A stretch of 37,325 nucleotides of DNA. It comes from an uncultured Ruminococcus sp. (GTDB lineage Bacteria; Bacillota; Clostridia; Oscillospirales; CAG-272). Below are positions 23,913-32,116 of this stretch, piece by piece. Position 1 is the first letter of the stretch. Every line of letters begins with the position of its first letter. The stretch is taken from the NCBI GenBank assembly GCA_902778145.1, contig CACYWW010000019.1, forward strand, positions 1-37,325. Direction: 5' to 3'. The notes under the pieces are model-generated. The model saw nothing but the letters and a program-made list of their open reading frames with translations, did no database searches and had not been told where the DNA came from. Position numbers and translations under genes: made by a program.

Positions 23913-25934
23913 TCAAAGCTTCTTTATATACAAAAGCGCGCTTGTTTTTTTCTCCGTGAGTCTGAGGGTAACGCCGGTATCGCGCAGGTCTTTGCCGTCG
24001 CGGCGCGAGGTCTCTCCCGTGTCCGCGTTACTTATCTCATACGCCGCGCCGGGCACGGCGAACGGCAGCTTTGCCGTGAAGGTCTCTGACTCCGCCTCCT
24101 CCATACGGAACGCGAGGAGGATGCTCTTGCCATTCTCCGGGTCGTCGTAGGCGAACGCCGTCCAGTGCGTGCGGTCGCTGTCATGGCGCCAGGGGGTGAG
24201 GACGTACATATCCTTCGTGAGCAGCTCTCTCACGCTCTTCCACTCGTTGAAGTTGCGGCGCATCAGGTCGAAATCGAGCAGGGGGTTGTGCGTGAACTCG
24301 CCGCCGAAGTTGTATACCGGCAGATACGACGCGCGCGCGACGTACGGCGAGGATCCCCTGTCTTTATTGTATTCGAGCTGACCGGCGGCTTCCTTCGTGC
24401 TCGAGCCGTGGTACGGGATCCACCGGCAGAACGACGACGTCTGAGACAGGCGCATCGACGACGTGGTGCGGTCATAGTCCGAGCGCATCAGCGGGAAGCC
24501 GCGGCGCATCGACTCTATATCGTTCCTGCCGCCGCCCGACGCGCAGGAATCGACGAACGTGCATTTGCCGTTCTTGCGGCAGAAGTCGATTATTCCGTCC
24601 CAGAGCGCGTAATGGCCGCAGACACACTTGTTCTCCGTGATGCCGGATCTGTATATCCCGTACTTTTCCGCTTCCTTATTGTCTTTATACGGCCAGGCGT
24701 GACCGGGGTCGCTGTTGTTGTCCTCGCGGTACATATCGACGCCGTTTTCGCCCATCATCTTCGTGATCCTGCCGAGCGTCCAGGCGAGGCATTCGGGGTT
24801 GCCGAGATCGTTCGTCCTGACGTCGCCCTCTCCTATGCTCCATTCCTCTTTATATCCGTAATTGCGGCAGAGCGCGGGGACGTTCGTGACGCGCTCCGGC
24901 TCGAACCAGACGAGCACCTTCATCCCGAGCCTGTGGCACGCCTCGTTCGACTGCAGGAAGCTGTCTCCGGGCCATTTTTCACGGTCAAGCTCCCAGGTGC
25001 CGACGGTGCCCCACCAGTCCGCCTCGACGGTCCTGTTTTCGGGGTCGTAATACCAGCCCGCGTCGAACCACCGGAAATCCGGCACCATATCTTCAAAAAC
25101 CAGCTTGTCAAGCGTAGGCTTCCACGTGAAATGTCGCTCCGATATACTGCCGTCTGAATTGGGCAGGCCCGTATCCGAGGCGAAGCCCGCGGTGGACAGA
25201 GGCTTGAGCGGATCGCCCGCGGCGTTCGCCTTCGGCAGCACGTATTCCATATACCATCTGCGCCAGAGGTTCGTCGCGTCGTCGTAGTTTCTGCCCTTGT
25301 ACGGCAAAAGGACGACCTGACCCGTGCGTACCTTCTCGCCGGGCAAAAGCGAGGCGTGCAGCGTCAGATCAGATTTGAGCCTGACGCGCGTCGTCTTATC
25401 CTCCGTCGAGAAAAGCGCCTCCCAGGTCCCCGCCCAGCCGAGCGCCATCATAGTGCCGCTGTTTCCGTGGACGAGGTCGAAATACGGGAAGACTATATGC
25501 GTAGCCCTGCCGCCGGTCGACTGAAAGAATTTATCCGATTTTGAAAGCTCGTGCTCGTACGCCGAATAAAAGTTGTCGTGGTCGCCCATGCAGCCGCGCA
25601 GGACGGGATCCTTCCCCTCGAAGCGCATATCGAGCGCGTCGACGCCGCAGAGCACGGCGGAGGGTGACTCCCCGTCGTTCTCGAACCACACCGTGTATTC
25701 GCACTGACCGTACGGGCGGACGAGCCTTGCCTCCGCCTTCACCGCCATCGTCGGGTCGAGGCGGAGCGTCAGCGTGACACGCGTCTCGTTCCCGCCGCCG
25801 GCCGTCATCTTCCGGGCGCCGGGCAGTCCTTTGTATTCCTTTCCCGCGTATATGAACCTCACGGGGAATTTATCGGGATCGGAAAGATACGTCTCAAAAA
25901 GACGCGCTCCTCCCTTTACGTCTCTGTTGTCCAT
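23913..25934 (-). CDS. GH36-type alpha-galactosidase
   Basis: 673 residues, no signal peptide. An N-terminal beta-supersandwich (about 1-235) precedes the TIM barrel. Clan GH-D motifs are in order: FRWFDAGWYYDP, KVLVWFEPERV, DMYREDNN (nucleophile Asp region), FVDSCASGGGRNDIESMRR and PLMRSDYDRTT (acid/base Asp region). A C-terminal beta domain follows. These enzymes remove alpha-linked galactose, or N-acetylgalactosamine in some members, from oligosaccharides. A GGAGG site is in the 12-bp gap after the anti-sigma gene, so it belongs to the sigma/anti-sigma operon. Exact sugar specificity is not readable. Confidence 0.85.
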   Translation of the reverse strand: MDNRDVKGGARLFETYLSDPDKFPVRFIYAGKEYKGLPGARKMTAGGGNETRVTLTLRLDPTMAVKAEARLVRPYGQCEYTVWFENDGESPSAVLCGVDALDMRFEGKDPVLRGCMGDHDNFYSAYEHELSKSDKFFQSTGGRATHIVFPYFDLVHGNSGTMMALGWAGTWEALFSTEDKTTRVRLKSDLTLHASLLPGEKVRTGQVVLLPYKGRNYDDATNLWRRWYMEYVLPKANAAGDPLKPLSTAGFASDTGLPNSDGSISERHFTWKPTLDKLVFEDMVPDFRWFDAGWYYDPENRTVEADWWGTVGTWELDREKWPGDSFLQSNEACHRLGMKVLVWFEPERVTNVPALCRNYGYKEEWSIGEGDVRTNDLGNPECLAWTLGRITKMMGENGVDMYREDNNSDPGHAWPYKDNKEAEKYGIYRSGITENKCVCGHYALWDGIIDFCRKNGKCTFVDSCASGGGRNDIESMRRGFPLMRSDYDRTTSSMRLSQTSSFCRWIPYHGSSTKEAAGQLEYNKDRGSSPYVARASYLPVYNFGGEFTHNPLLDFDLMRRNFNEWKSVRELLTKDMYVLTPWRHDSDRTHWTAFAYDDPENGKSILLAFRMEEAESETFTAKLPFAVPGAAYEISNADTGETSRRDGKDLRDTGVTLRLTEKKTSALLYIKKL

Positions 25935-25946
25935 ATATACCTCCGC

Positions 25947-26255
25947 TCAGATGCTTTTTCTCACGGTTCTGAAAAACGCGTACGCGCCGAGCGCGGCGAT
26001 CACCGCGCCGACGCCGAGCTCCGTAAGCGCGCGGTGGCGGCGGAGCCTTTTTGCGAGCGCGGGATATCCGCCCTCCGGCGCCTCGCGCGGCTCCGTCCTT
26101 TCGGCTCTCCAGATCTCCTTGTATTCGCAAAGATATCTGCGGCATTCCGGACACGTGCGCAGATGTCCGCGCAGCGCCTCCTCGGACGACTCCGAGAGGC
26201 ATCCGTCCTTATAAAGCGGTAAAAGATCCCGCGCCATCTCACAGTTGATATTCAT
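25947..26255 (-). CDS. Zinc-finger anti-sigma factor
   Basis: 102 residues. The N-terminal zf-HC2 (anti-sigma zinc-binding) pattern is MNINCEMARDLLPLYKDG...SEEALRGHLRTCPECRRYL, with Cys5 and the H-x3-C-x2-C cluster. A basic linker and one C-terminal membrane helix (about 78-96, LTELGVGAVIAALGAYAFF) follow. It should hold the ECF sigma factor at the membrane until a signal arrives. Its start overlaps the sigma gene by 17 bp, the usual sigma/anti-sigma arrangement. No sensory extracellular domain is present. Confidence 0.85.
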   Translation of the reverse strand: MNINCEMARDLLPLYKDGCLSESSEEALRGHLRTCPECRRYLCEYKEIWRAERTEPREAPEGGYPALAKRLRRHRALTELGVGAVIAALGAYAFFRTVRKSI

Positions 26256-26736
26256 CCTTCAATTCCTCCCTGAGCTGCTGTTTGGCTCTGAAAAATATGA
26301 CCTTTGCCGAGTTCTCGCTTATCCCGAGACTCTTTCCTATATCCGAAAACGAAAGCTCGCCGTATATCCGCAGCACGACGACGTCGCGGTATTTCGGCGG
26401 GAGCGCGGAGACGGCGCGTTTCACCGCCTCGCCCGTCATTTTCCGCTGAGTTATGCGCTCCGGATCCTCCTCCCCGCCGTCACCGTCGGACACGAGGTCG
26501 AGGCCCACCATCTGCACGCGGTTCTTGCGCAGATATTTGAAATACGTGTTCTTTGCGACGGCGGCGAGCCATGTGAATATCTCGCACGAGCCGTCGTAGC
26601 GGTGGAAGGAGATGAACGCCTGATAAAACGTCTCCTGCGTCATCTCCTCGCACAGATACGGGTCAGGACACATTTTTGACAGAAACGCGTAGACCCGCCT
26701 GAAATATTCGTTGTATATGTCTTCAAATCCGTTCAT
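26239..26736 (-). CDS. ECF-type RNA polymerase sigma factor
   Basis: 165 residues. Region 2 is FEDIYNEYFRRVYAFLSKM...CEEMTQETFYQAF...FTWLAAVAKNTYFKYLRKN, recognising the -10 element. Region 4 is VSALPPKYRDVVVLRIYGELSFSDIGKSLGISENSAKVIFFRAKQQL, an HTH for the -35 element. It is followed in operon order by its probable anti-sigma factor and the GH36 gene. It starts 15 bp after aroEK and lacks an obvious ribosome site, so it may be read through from the aro operon. Its regulon is unknown. Confidence 0.9.
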   Translation of the reverse strand: MNGFEDIYNEYFRRVYAFLSKMCPDPYLCEEMTQETFYQAFISFHRYDGSCEIFTWLAAVAKNTYFKYLRKNRVQMVGLDLVSDGDGGEEDPERITQRKMTGEAVKRAVSALPPKYRDVVVLRIYGELSFSDIGKSLGISENSAKVIFFRAKQQLREELKDEYQL

Positions 26737-26751
26737 AAGTTTATACCATGA

Positions 26752-27987
26752 TCAGTTTTCCGGGTTACAGGGGATATTCACGGTCACCCCCGCGACGGTC
26801 ACGGCGCTTCCGCTGCAGTCGACCTTTTCGTCCGCCGTGCGCTCGTAGATCTCCCGCCGCTCCTCAAACCGCCGCAAAAGCGACGCGCGGTCGGAGGAAA
26901 GCGGGCGCGAGGCGTCCGGCACTATCTTATCGATATCCCTGTAAAGATAGAAGATCCTTCCGTTTTCCGCAAGCGACCGGACGTTCTCCTCTCTCAGAAC
27001 AGCGCCGCCGCCCGTCGCGATCACCGCGCCGCGCACGGAGGAAAGCCCGGCTATCACAGCGGATTCCACGTCACGGAACGCCGACTCGCCGTGCGCTCTT
27101 ATATAATCCGGCACGGAACCGACACGCTCTTCGATCAGCGCGTCCGTATCGTAAAACGGTGCGCCGAGCCGCCCCGAAAGAAGTCTTCCGACGGTGGTCT
27201 TCCCGCAGCCGGGCATTCCGGTAAGCACAATGTTCCGGATCTCTGAAAGAAGTCCTTCGTATATCCTCTCCGTCTCCGCGGCGCCCACCGGCTCTCCCGT
27301 GAAAAGCTCCGCCGCACGCATCGCCTGGCTGACGAGCATGTAAAGCCCGCCCGCCGTCTTTATGCCGCGCTCCTTCGCGTCGAGCGTCAGCCTTGTGCGG
27401 AGGGGGTTGTATATGACGTCGAACACGAACGACACGCCGTCAAGGCACGACGGCGAAACGGGGGAAACGCCCGTTTTCGGGAACATCCCGACGGGCGTGG
27501 TGTTCATGATGATATCCGGGCGAAGCTCCGGCAGCTCCTCATATCCGAGCGCGCCGGCGCCCGGCGTGCGGCTGACAAGCGAGACGTCCGCGCCTGCCGT
27601 ACGGCAGACGTAGGAGACCGTCTTCGACGTGCCGCCCGTGCCGAGCACGGCGACCTTTTTTCCGGCAAGCTCCGCGCCCGCGCGGCGAAGCGTGTCTCTG
27701 ACGCCGTAAACGTCGGTATTGTAGCCGTAAAGCCTGCCGCCGCGGTTGACGACGGTGTTCACCGCGCCTATCCTCCGCGCCCCCTCGTCGATCGAATGAA
27801 GGTACGGGATGACCTTTTCCTTATACGGGATCGTCACGTTTATCCCGTCGAAGCAGGCGCTTTCCATGAAGCGGCGCATGCCGTCCTCATCCATCGGCAT
27901 AAGCTCGTATCCGTATCTGCCGAGCGCGTCGTGTATCAGCTTCGAATAGCTGTGCGGGAGCGAGGCTCCGATAAGACCGTATCTCAT
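26752..27987 (-). CDS. aroE-aroK: Fused shikimate dehydrogenase-shikimate kinase
   Basis: 411 residues, two enzymes in one chain. Residues 1-~250 are AroE: SLPHSYSKLIHDAL, NVTIPYKEKVI (catalytic Lys), GAVNTVVNRGGRLYGYNTD, and nucleotide-binding VLGTGGTSKTV. It reduces 3-dehydroshikimate. Residues ~250-411 are AroK: Walker A GMPGCGKTT, DTDALIE, FRDVESAVI, TGGGAV and a shortened lid with SRPLS. It phosphorylates shikimate. Fusion order is dehydrogenase then kinase. The start overlaps aroC by 4 bp in the pheA-aroB-aroC-aroEK operon. Confidence 0.92.
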   Translation of the reverse strand: MRYGLIGASLPHSYSKLIHDALGRYGYELMPMDEDGMRRFMESACFDGINVTIPYKEKVIPYLHSIDEGARRIGAVNTVVNRGGRLYGYNTDVYGVRDTLRRAGAELAGKKVAVLGTGGTSKTVSYVCRTAGADVSLVSRTPGAGALGYEELPELRPDIIMNTTPVGMFPKTGVSPVSPSCLDGVSFVFDVIYNPLRTRLTLDAKERGIKTAGGLYMLVSQAMRAAELFTGEPVGAAETERIYEGLLSEIRNIVLTGMPGCGKTTVGRLLSGRLGAPFYDTDALIEERVGSVPDYIRAHGESAFRDVESAVIAGLSSVRGAVIATGGGAVLREENVRSLAENGRIFYLYRDIDKIVPDASRPLSSDRASLLRRFEERREIYERTADEKVDCSGSAVTVAGVTVNIPCNPEN

Positions 27988-29078
27988 TTCTCCTCCGGGG
28001 AAAGGTAATCGTCGCCGTATCTCTGCGTCAGAAGATCGGCAAGGACGAGCGCGGCAAGCGAATCGACGACTATACGCGCACGGTGGATTATCATCGGGTC
28101 GTGCCTGCCGCGGACCGTGTGCGTTATGTTCTCACGCTTCACGAAATCGACCGTTTTCTGCGCGCGGAATATCGACGGTGTGGGCTTAACGACGGTCTCG
28201 AATATTATCGGTGCGCCGTTTGTGATGCCGCCGTTCACGCCGCCGTTGTTGTTCTTTGTGAAAACGACTTCTCCGTTCTCGTATCTCATCTCGTCGCTGC
28301 CCTCGGAGCCGAATACCGAGGCGAAGCCGGAGCCGAGCCCGAAGCTCACGCCCTTGACTCCCGGCACGGCGAAAACAGCGCGCGAAAGCTCGCCCTCCAC
28401 TGTGCCGAAAAACGGCTCGCCGACGCCTGCCGGCACGCCGACGCAGGCGGTCTGGAGTATGCCGCCCACGCTGTCTCCGAGCTCCGCGCAGCGCTCCGCC
28501 GCGGATCTCATCTGAGCCTCCGCCTCGTCCATCAGCGTCGGGAACGGCTTGCTGTAAAGCAGCTCTATATCCTCGCGGTAATCGTTGAAGCCCCTGTCGC
28601 TCACGCTGCAGAGCCTTGATATATGCGTTCCTATCAGTATCCCCTTATCCTTCAGCGCCGAGCGGAGCACGGCGCACGCCGCGACTATCCCGGCTGTGAC
28701 ACGGCCGGAGAAATGGCCGCCGCCGCGATAGTCCTCGTATCCGTGATATTTCATGTACGCGGCGTAATCCGCGTGTCCGGGACGCGCGGGGCCGTATTCG
28801 TAATCGCGGCTGTTCGCGTTCTCGTTCTTTATCATTATGCACAGCGGAGTCCCGGTCGTCCTGCCGTTGAAAACGCCGGAGACTATGCTGAAGCTGTCCG
28901 GCTCGCGCCGGGAGGTCGAGATCTTTCCGGACGGCCGCCTCAGCGAAAGCGCGTGGGAAACGTCCTCCTCGCAGACCGGGATGCCGGGCGCGAGCCCGTC
29001 GAGCACGGCTCCGATCGCCGGACCGTGGCTCTCTCCGAAAAGCGTGAGCGTGACGGCTGTGCCTATCGTGTTTTTCAT
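27984..29078 (-). CDS. aroC: Chorismate synthase
   Basis: 364 residues, the last step of the shikimate pathway, a flavin-dependent loss of phosphate from EPSP. Signatures are FGESHGPAIGAVLDGLAPG at the N-terminus, RPGHADYAAYMKYHGYEDYRGGGHFSGRVTAG in the middle and RGRHDPMIIHRARIV near the C-terminus, all conserved. Length is normal. The start overlaps aroB by 4 bp. Confidence 0.95.
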   Translation of the reverse strand: MKNTIGTAVTLTLFGESHGPAIGAVLDGLAPGIPVCEEDVSHALSLRRPSGKISTSRREPDSFSIVSGVFNGRTTGTPLCIMIKNENANSRDYEYGPARPGHADYAAYMKYHGYEDYRGGGHFSGRVTAGIVAACAVLRSALKDKGILIGTHISRLCSVSDRGFNDYREDIELLYSKPFPTLMDEAEAQMRSAAERCAELGDSVGGILQTACVGVPAGVGEPFFGTVEGELSRAVFAVPGVKGVSFGLGSGFASVFGSEGSDEMRYENGEVVFTKNNNGGVNGGITNGAPIIFETVVKPTPSIFRAQKTVDFVKRENITHTVRGRHDPMIIHRARIVVDSLAALVLADLLTQRYGDDYLSPEEK

Positions 29079-30079
29079 AATAAACTCTCCATTCTCCGTA
29101 TGATTTCGGAGGGCTCCGTTTTCCTGATCTCATATTTTCCGGGCTCGTCGACGAATACCGCGTTTATGTATCCGCCGTCCGATTTTTTATCGTGCAGGAT
29201 CGCCGAGCGGGCTTTTTCCGGATCGAACGGGTAAGACGCGGGTATGCCGAGCCTCGCGTAAACCGAAAGAAGTCTTTCTCTCACCGCCCCGGAGCACATC
29301 GGCAGCATGCCGAGCGCCACGCATTCGCCGTGATACAGCGCGGGCGAGCACGCCGACTCTATCCCGTGGCCTATCGTATGGCCGAAATTGAGCACGCGCC
29401 GCAGTCCCGCCTCGCGCTCGTCCGCCTCGACGACGGAGATCTTCACCCGGAGGCTCCGCTCTATGATAATGTCGAGCGAGCCGTAAACGTCGCCGCGCTC
29501 GAATATCTCAAAAAGCGCGGGATCGGACGTCGCCGCCATTTTCAGCGCCTCACAGAGACCGTTGTTTATCTGTCTCTTCGGGAGCGTGGACAGCACGTCC
29601 GGGTCGATAAGCACCTTTTCCGGCTGCTTGAACGCGCCTATCACGTTCTTTACGCCGAAGGCGTCGATCCCGGTCTTGCCGCCGACGGACGAATCTACCT
29701 GCGAGAGCAGCGTCGTCGGGATGTTGTAAAAGGCGATCCCGCGCATATAGACCGCCGCCGCGAAGCCGGCTATGTCGCCGCAGGCCCCGCCGCCGACGGC
29801 GACAACGCAGTCGCCGCGGTCGAAGCCCGAGTCAGTCATGAACGAAAGTATGCTCCACAGCTCGCGGCCGTTCTTGCTCGCCTCGCCCTGCTCGAGTATA
29901 TACGTATAAGCGCGGCGGCAGGCGGAAGAAACGGCGTCCGCGTATTGCGCCGGCACGCCCGTGTCGGTCACTATCATCACACGGCGGTGTCCGCCGAGCA
30001 TCTCTTTCGCGTATTTCAGGGCGCCGCGCTCTATGATTATACCGTAACCGTTATCACCGAGTCTGACGTTCAGCGTCAT
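29075..30079 (-). CDS. aroB: 3-dehydroquinate synthase
   Basis: 334 residues, converting DAHP to 3-dehydroquinate. NAD-binding and active-site motifs are VVAVGGGACGDIAGFAAAVYMRG, PTTLLSQVDSSVGGKTGID, NVIGAFKQPEKVLID, VEADEREAGLRRVLNFGHTIGHGIE and LYHGECVALGM. The metal ligands (Glu, and His in GHTIGH and YHGE) are present. It overlaps both neighbours by 4 bp. DAHP synthase and AroA are not in the window. Confidence 0.95.
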   Translation of the reverse strand: MTLNVRLGDNGYGIIIERGALKYAKEMLGGHRRVMIVTDTGVPAQYADAVSSACRRAYTYILEQGEASKNGRELWSILSFMTDSGFDRGDCVVAVGGGACGDIAGFAAAVYMRGIAFYNIPTTLLSQVDSSVGGKTGIDAFGVKNVIGAFKQPEKVLIDPDVLSTLPKRQINNGLCEALKMAATSDPALFEIFERGDVYGSLDIIIERSLRVKISVVEADEREAGLRRVLNFGHTIGHGIESACSPALYHGECVALGMLPMCSGAVRERLLSVYARLGIPASYPFDPEKARSAILHDKKSDGGYINAVFVDEPGKYEIRKTEPSEIIRRMESLL

Positions 30080-31167
30080 ACAGATCCCCTGCCTCCTTTA
30101 TACGAGCCTACAAGCCTGAGCTTGTCGCATATGGCGGAGAGCTCGTCCATCATCGCCCTGCCGTCCGGGCTCATTATATCGCCCTCGCCCTCTATATAGA
30201 AGTAATACTGCCACGGCAGGCCGCGCATCGGACGGCTGTGCAGAGCGCTCATGTTGTAGCCGTGTCCGCCTATTATGTTTATCGCCTCCGCGAGCGCGCC
30301 CGCCTGGTTCTTGACCGAGAAAACGAGGAAGAACCTGTCTCCGGAATGCTCCGCGTCGTTTTTACGGCGCGAAAGCACGGCGAAGCGGGTGGTGTTGTCA
30401 AGCCCCGTGTTTATGCTGCGGCAGATGACGGACATGCCGTAAAGCTCCGCCGCCTCCTCGGTGCCGATCGCGCCGACCGTGGGATCGTCAAGCGTTGAAA
30501 CGTACCTCACGGCGAGCGCCGTGTTCGAGTATTCCTCCGTCTCATATCCGTGCGCGCGTATGAAATCCGCGCACTGCGACAGCGCCTGCGGATGTGATAC
30601 GACTTTTTTTATCGTGTTCTCGTCGGCTCCGCGCGATCCGATGAGGTTCTGCCTGACGGTGAGCGCGTAAACGTCGTTTATATATAGCCGGCCGTTGAAA
30701 ATGAGGTCTATGACGGTGCCCACCTCCCCGGCGAAGCTGTTCTCTATCGGCAGCACGACCGCGTCGCATTCACCGTCTGACGCCGCGCGGTAAGCCTCCG
30801 CGAAATCGGGGCACGGCTTCAGTGCGCCGCCCGGGAAAAGCCGCCCGGCGGCGACGGAGGCGAACGCCCCCTCGATACCGCTGTACGCGACGGATATCCC
30901 GGAGATCAGCGCGGTCTGGTAGTCGCGAGAGATCTTCATCGTGTGAGTTATGAAATCGGCGTAATAGCCGGTAAGCGAGGCGTCCTTTATGTATCCGGTG
31001 TTCCGGCGGATCACCTCCGCCTCGCGCTCCGCGTCGTATACGGGGAGCCCGCGCTCTTTTTTATAGGCGGCGACGGCGGCTGCGGCGCCCATACGGCGCT
31101 CGAAAAGCTCCGCCATCTCCCTGTCTGTCTCGTTTATTATGCTCCTTGCACGGTCAAGCTCGTTCAT
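30076..31167 (-). CDS. pheA: Bifunctional chorismate mutase/prephenate dehydratase
   Basis: 363 residues, the phenylalanine branch. Residues 1-~90 are an AroQ-type chorismate mutase (LDRARSIINETDREMAELFERRM...). Residues ~95-270 are the dehydratase, with VLPIENSFAGEVGTV and the catalytic TTRF motif (NTTRFAVLSRR). Residues ~280-355 are an ACT domain with LHSRPMRGLPWQYYFYIE, the Phe-binding regulatory site, so feedback inhibition is likely. It is first in the aro operon. GGAGG precedes the start, and an attenuator-like leader lies directly upstream. Confidence 0.94.
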   Translation of the reverse strand: MNELDRARSIINETDREMAELFERRMGAAAAVAAYKKERGLPVYDAEREAEVIRRNTGYIKDASLTGYYADFITHTMKISRDYQTALISGISVAYSGIEGAFASVAAGRLFPGGALKPCPDFAEAYRAASDGECDAVVLPIENSFAGEVGTVIDLIFNGRLYINDVYALTVRQNLIGSRGADENTIKKVVSHPQALSQCADFIRAHGYETEEYSNTALAVRYVSTLDDPTVGAIGTEEAAELYGMSVICRSINTGLDNTTRFAVLSRRKNDAEHSGDRFFLVFSVKNQAGALAEAINIIGGHGYNMSALHSRPMRGLPWQYYFYIEGEGDIMSPDGRAMMDELSAICDKLRLVGSYKGGRGSV

Positions 31168-31181
31168 GATCCCTCCGGTAT

Positions 31182-31263
31182 AAACAAACGCAGAAAACAG
31201 ACCCGTCCGTTCTCTGCGTCACATGTTATGCTCACTATCCGCAGAAAACGCAAAGCTTCTGCG
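31182..31263 (-). promoter_or_regulatory. Attenuator-like leader of the pheA-aro operon
   Basis: On the minus strand the ~110-nt leader has four mutually complementary segments: 1 = CGCAGAA, 2 = TTTTCTGCG (both 31240-31263), 3 = CGCAGAGAAC and 4 = GTTTTCTGCG (31189-31218). Segments 3 and 4 form a perfect 13-bp hairpin (two G-U pairs, CGGG loop) followed by TTTGTTT, an intrinsic terminator just before the pheA ribosome site. Segment 2 can pair with 3 instead, giving an antiterminator. No leader peptide with a canonical start was found, so the sensor is unknown. Confidence 0.6.
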
Positions 31264-31278
31264 CCTTTTCTTTTTTAC

Positions 31279-31307
31279 AGTATAATATAGAACAAAGAAA
31301 ATGTCAA
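31279..31307 (-). promoter_or_regulatory. Sigma-A promoter of the aro operon
   Basis: Consensus TTGACA (31302-31307), a 17-bp spacer and TATACT (31279-31284) on the minus strand. Transcription should begin about 31272, giving the leader described at 31182-31263. Confidence 0.8.
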
Positions 31308-31330
31308 GTGAAATATTGCAAATTGTTTTT

Positions 31331-32116
31331 TCAGGACAAAAGCATCCTGTCATTGTCGAGCTCCTCGCCCGACGCCTCGCGAAAGCGGGAGAGCAGATCC
31401 GCAACGGACAGTCCGGCGCGCTCTTCGCCCTCCGTATCGAGTATTATCCTTCCGTCGCGCATCATGACGGTCCTGTTCCCGAGCGCGAGCGCGGAGGACA
31501 TGTTGTGGGTTATCATCAGGCACGTCAGCCCCTCCTCCTTCACGGTGCGCTCCGTCACCTCGAGGATCTTTTCCGCCGCGGCGGGGTCGAGCGCCGCCGT
31601 ATGCTCGTCGAGCAGAAGCAGCTTCGGCGGGTTGACCGTCGCCATCAGAAGCGTCAGCGCCTGACGCTGGCCGCCCGACAAAAGCCCGACCGGCGTCTTC
31701 ATCCGGTCCTCGAGACCGAGCCCGAGCGAAGCGACGCGCTGTCTGAGACGCTCGCGCGCGGCTTTCTTCGGAAGCGAGAGATATCTTCCGCCGCCCGCGG
31801 CGAGAAGCAGGTTCTCCTCCACCGTCATCGACGGCGCCGTCCCCGTCTTCGGATCCTGGAAAAGTCTGCCGATGTACGAGGCGCGTTTGTAGTCCGGCGT
31901 GCGCGTTATGTCGTTCCCGTCGAGGACGATCCGCCCGGTATCCGGTATGAAGGCGCCCGATACCGCGCCGAAAAGCGTTGATTTTCCGGCTCCGTTCGAG
32001 CCGATGATCGTTATGAAATCGCCGTCTTTAACGCTGAGATTTATATCCGACAGCGCTTTTTTCTCGTTGACCGTGCCGGCGTTGAAGGTCTTTGACACGT
32101 TTATCAGTTCAAGCAT
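31331..32116 (-). CDS. trpZ: ABC transporter ATPase, TrpZ-like
   Basis: 261 residues. Walker A GSNGAGKST, signature LSGGQRQALTLL, Walker B LLLLDEHTAALD and H-loop MITHNMSSAL are intact. It powers uptake with the permease and binding protein upstream. The family (COG1101) accompanies permeases like the neighbour, and the Trp T-box ahead of the operon supports the trpXYZ assignment. It overlaps the permease gene by 8 bp. Substrate is inferred, not shown. Confidence 0.85.
   Translation of the reverse strand: MLELINVSKTFNAGTVNEKKALSDINLSVKDGDFITIIGSNGAGKSTLFGAVSGAFIPDTGRIVLDGNDITRTPDYKRASYIGRLFQDPKTGTAPSMTVEENLLLAAGGGRYLSLPKKAARERLRQRVASLGLGLEDRMKTPVGLLSGGQRQALTLLMATVNPPKLLLLDEHTAALDPAAAEKILEVTERTVKEEGLTCLMITHNMSSALALGNRTVMMRDGRIILDTEGEERAGLSVADLLSRFREASGEELDNDRMLLS

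Noticed and set aside
24165-25157. 330-aa plus-strand ORF opposite GH36
   Set aside because: Antisense shadow of the GH36 catalytic domain, with no translation signal.
29192-30199. 335-aa plus-strand ORF opposite aroB
   Set aside because: Antisense shadow of a well-conserved gene in a coupled operon.
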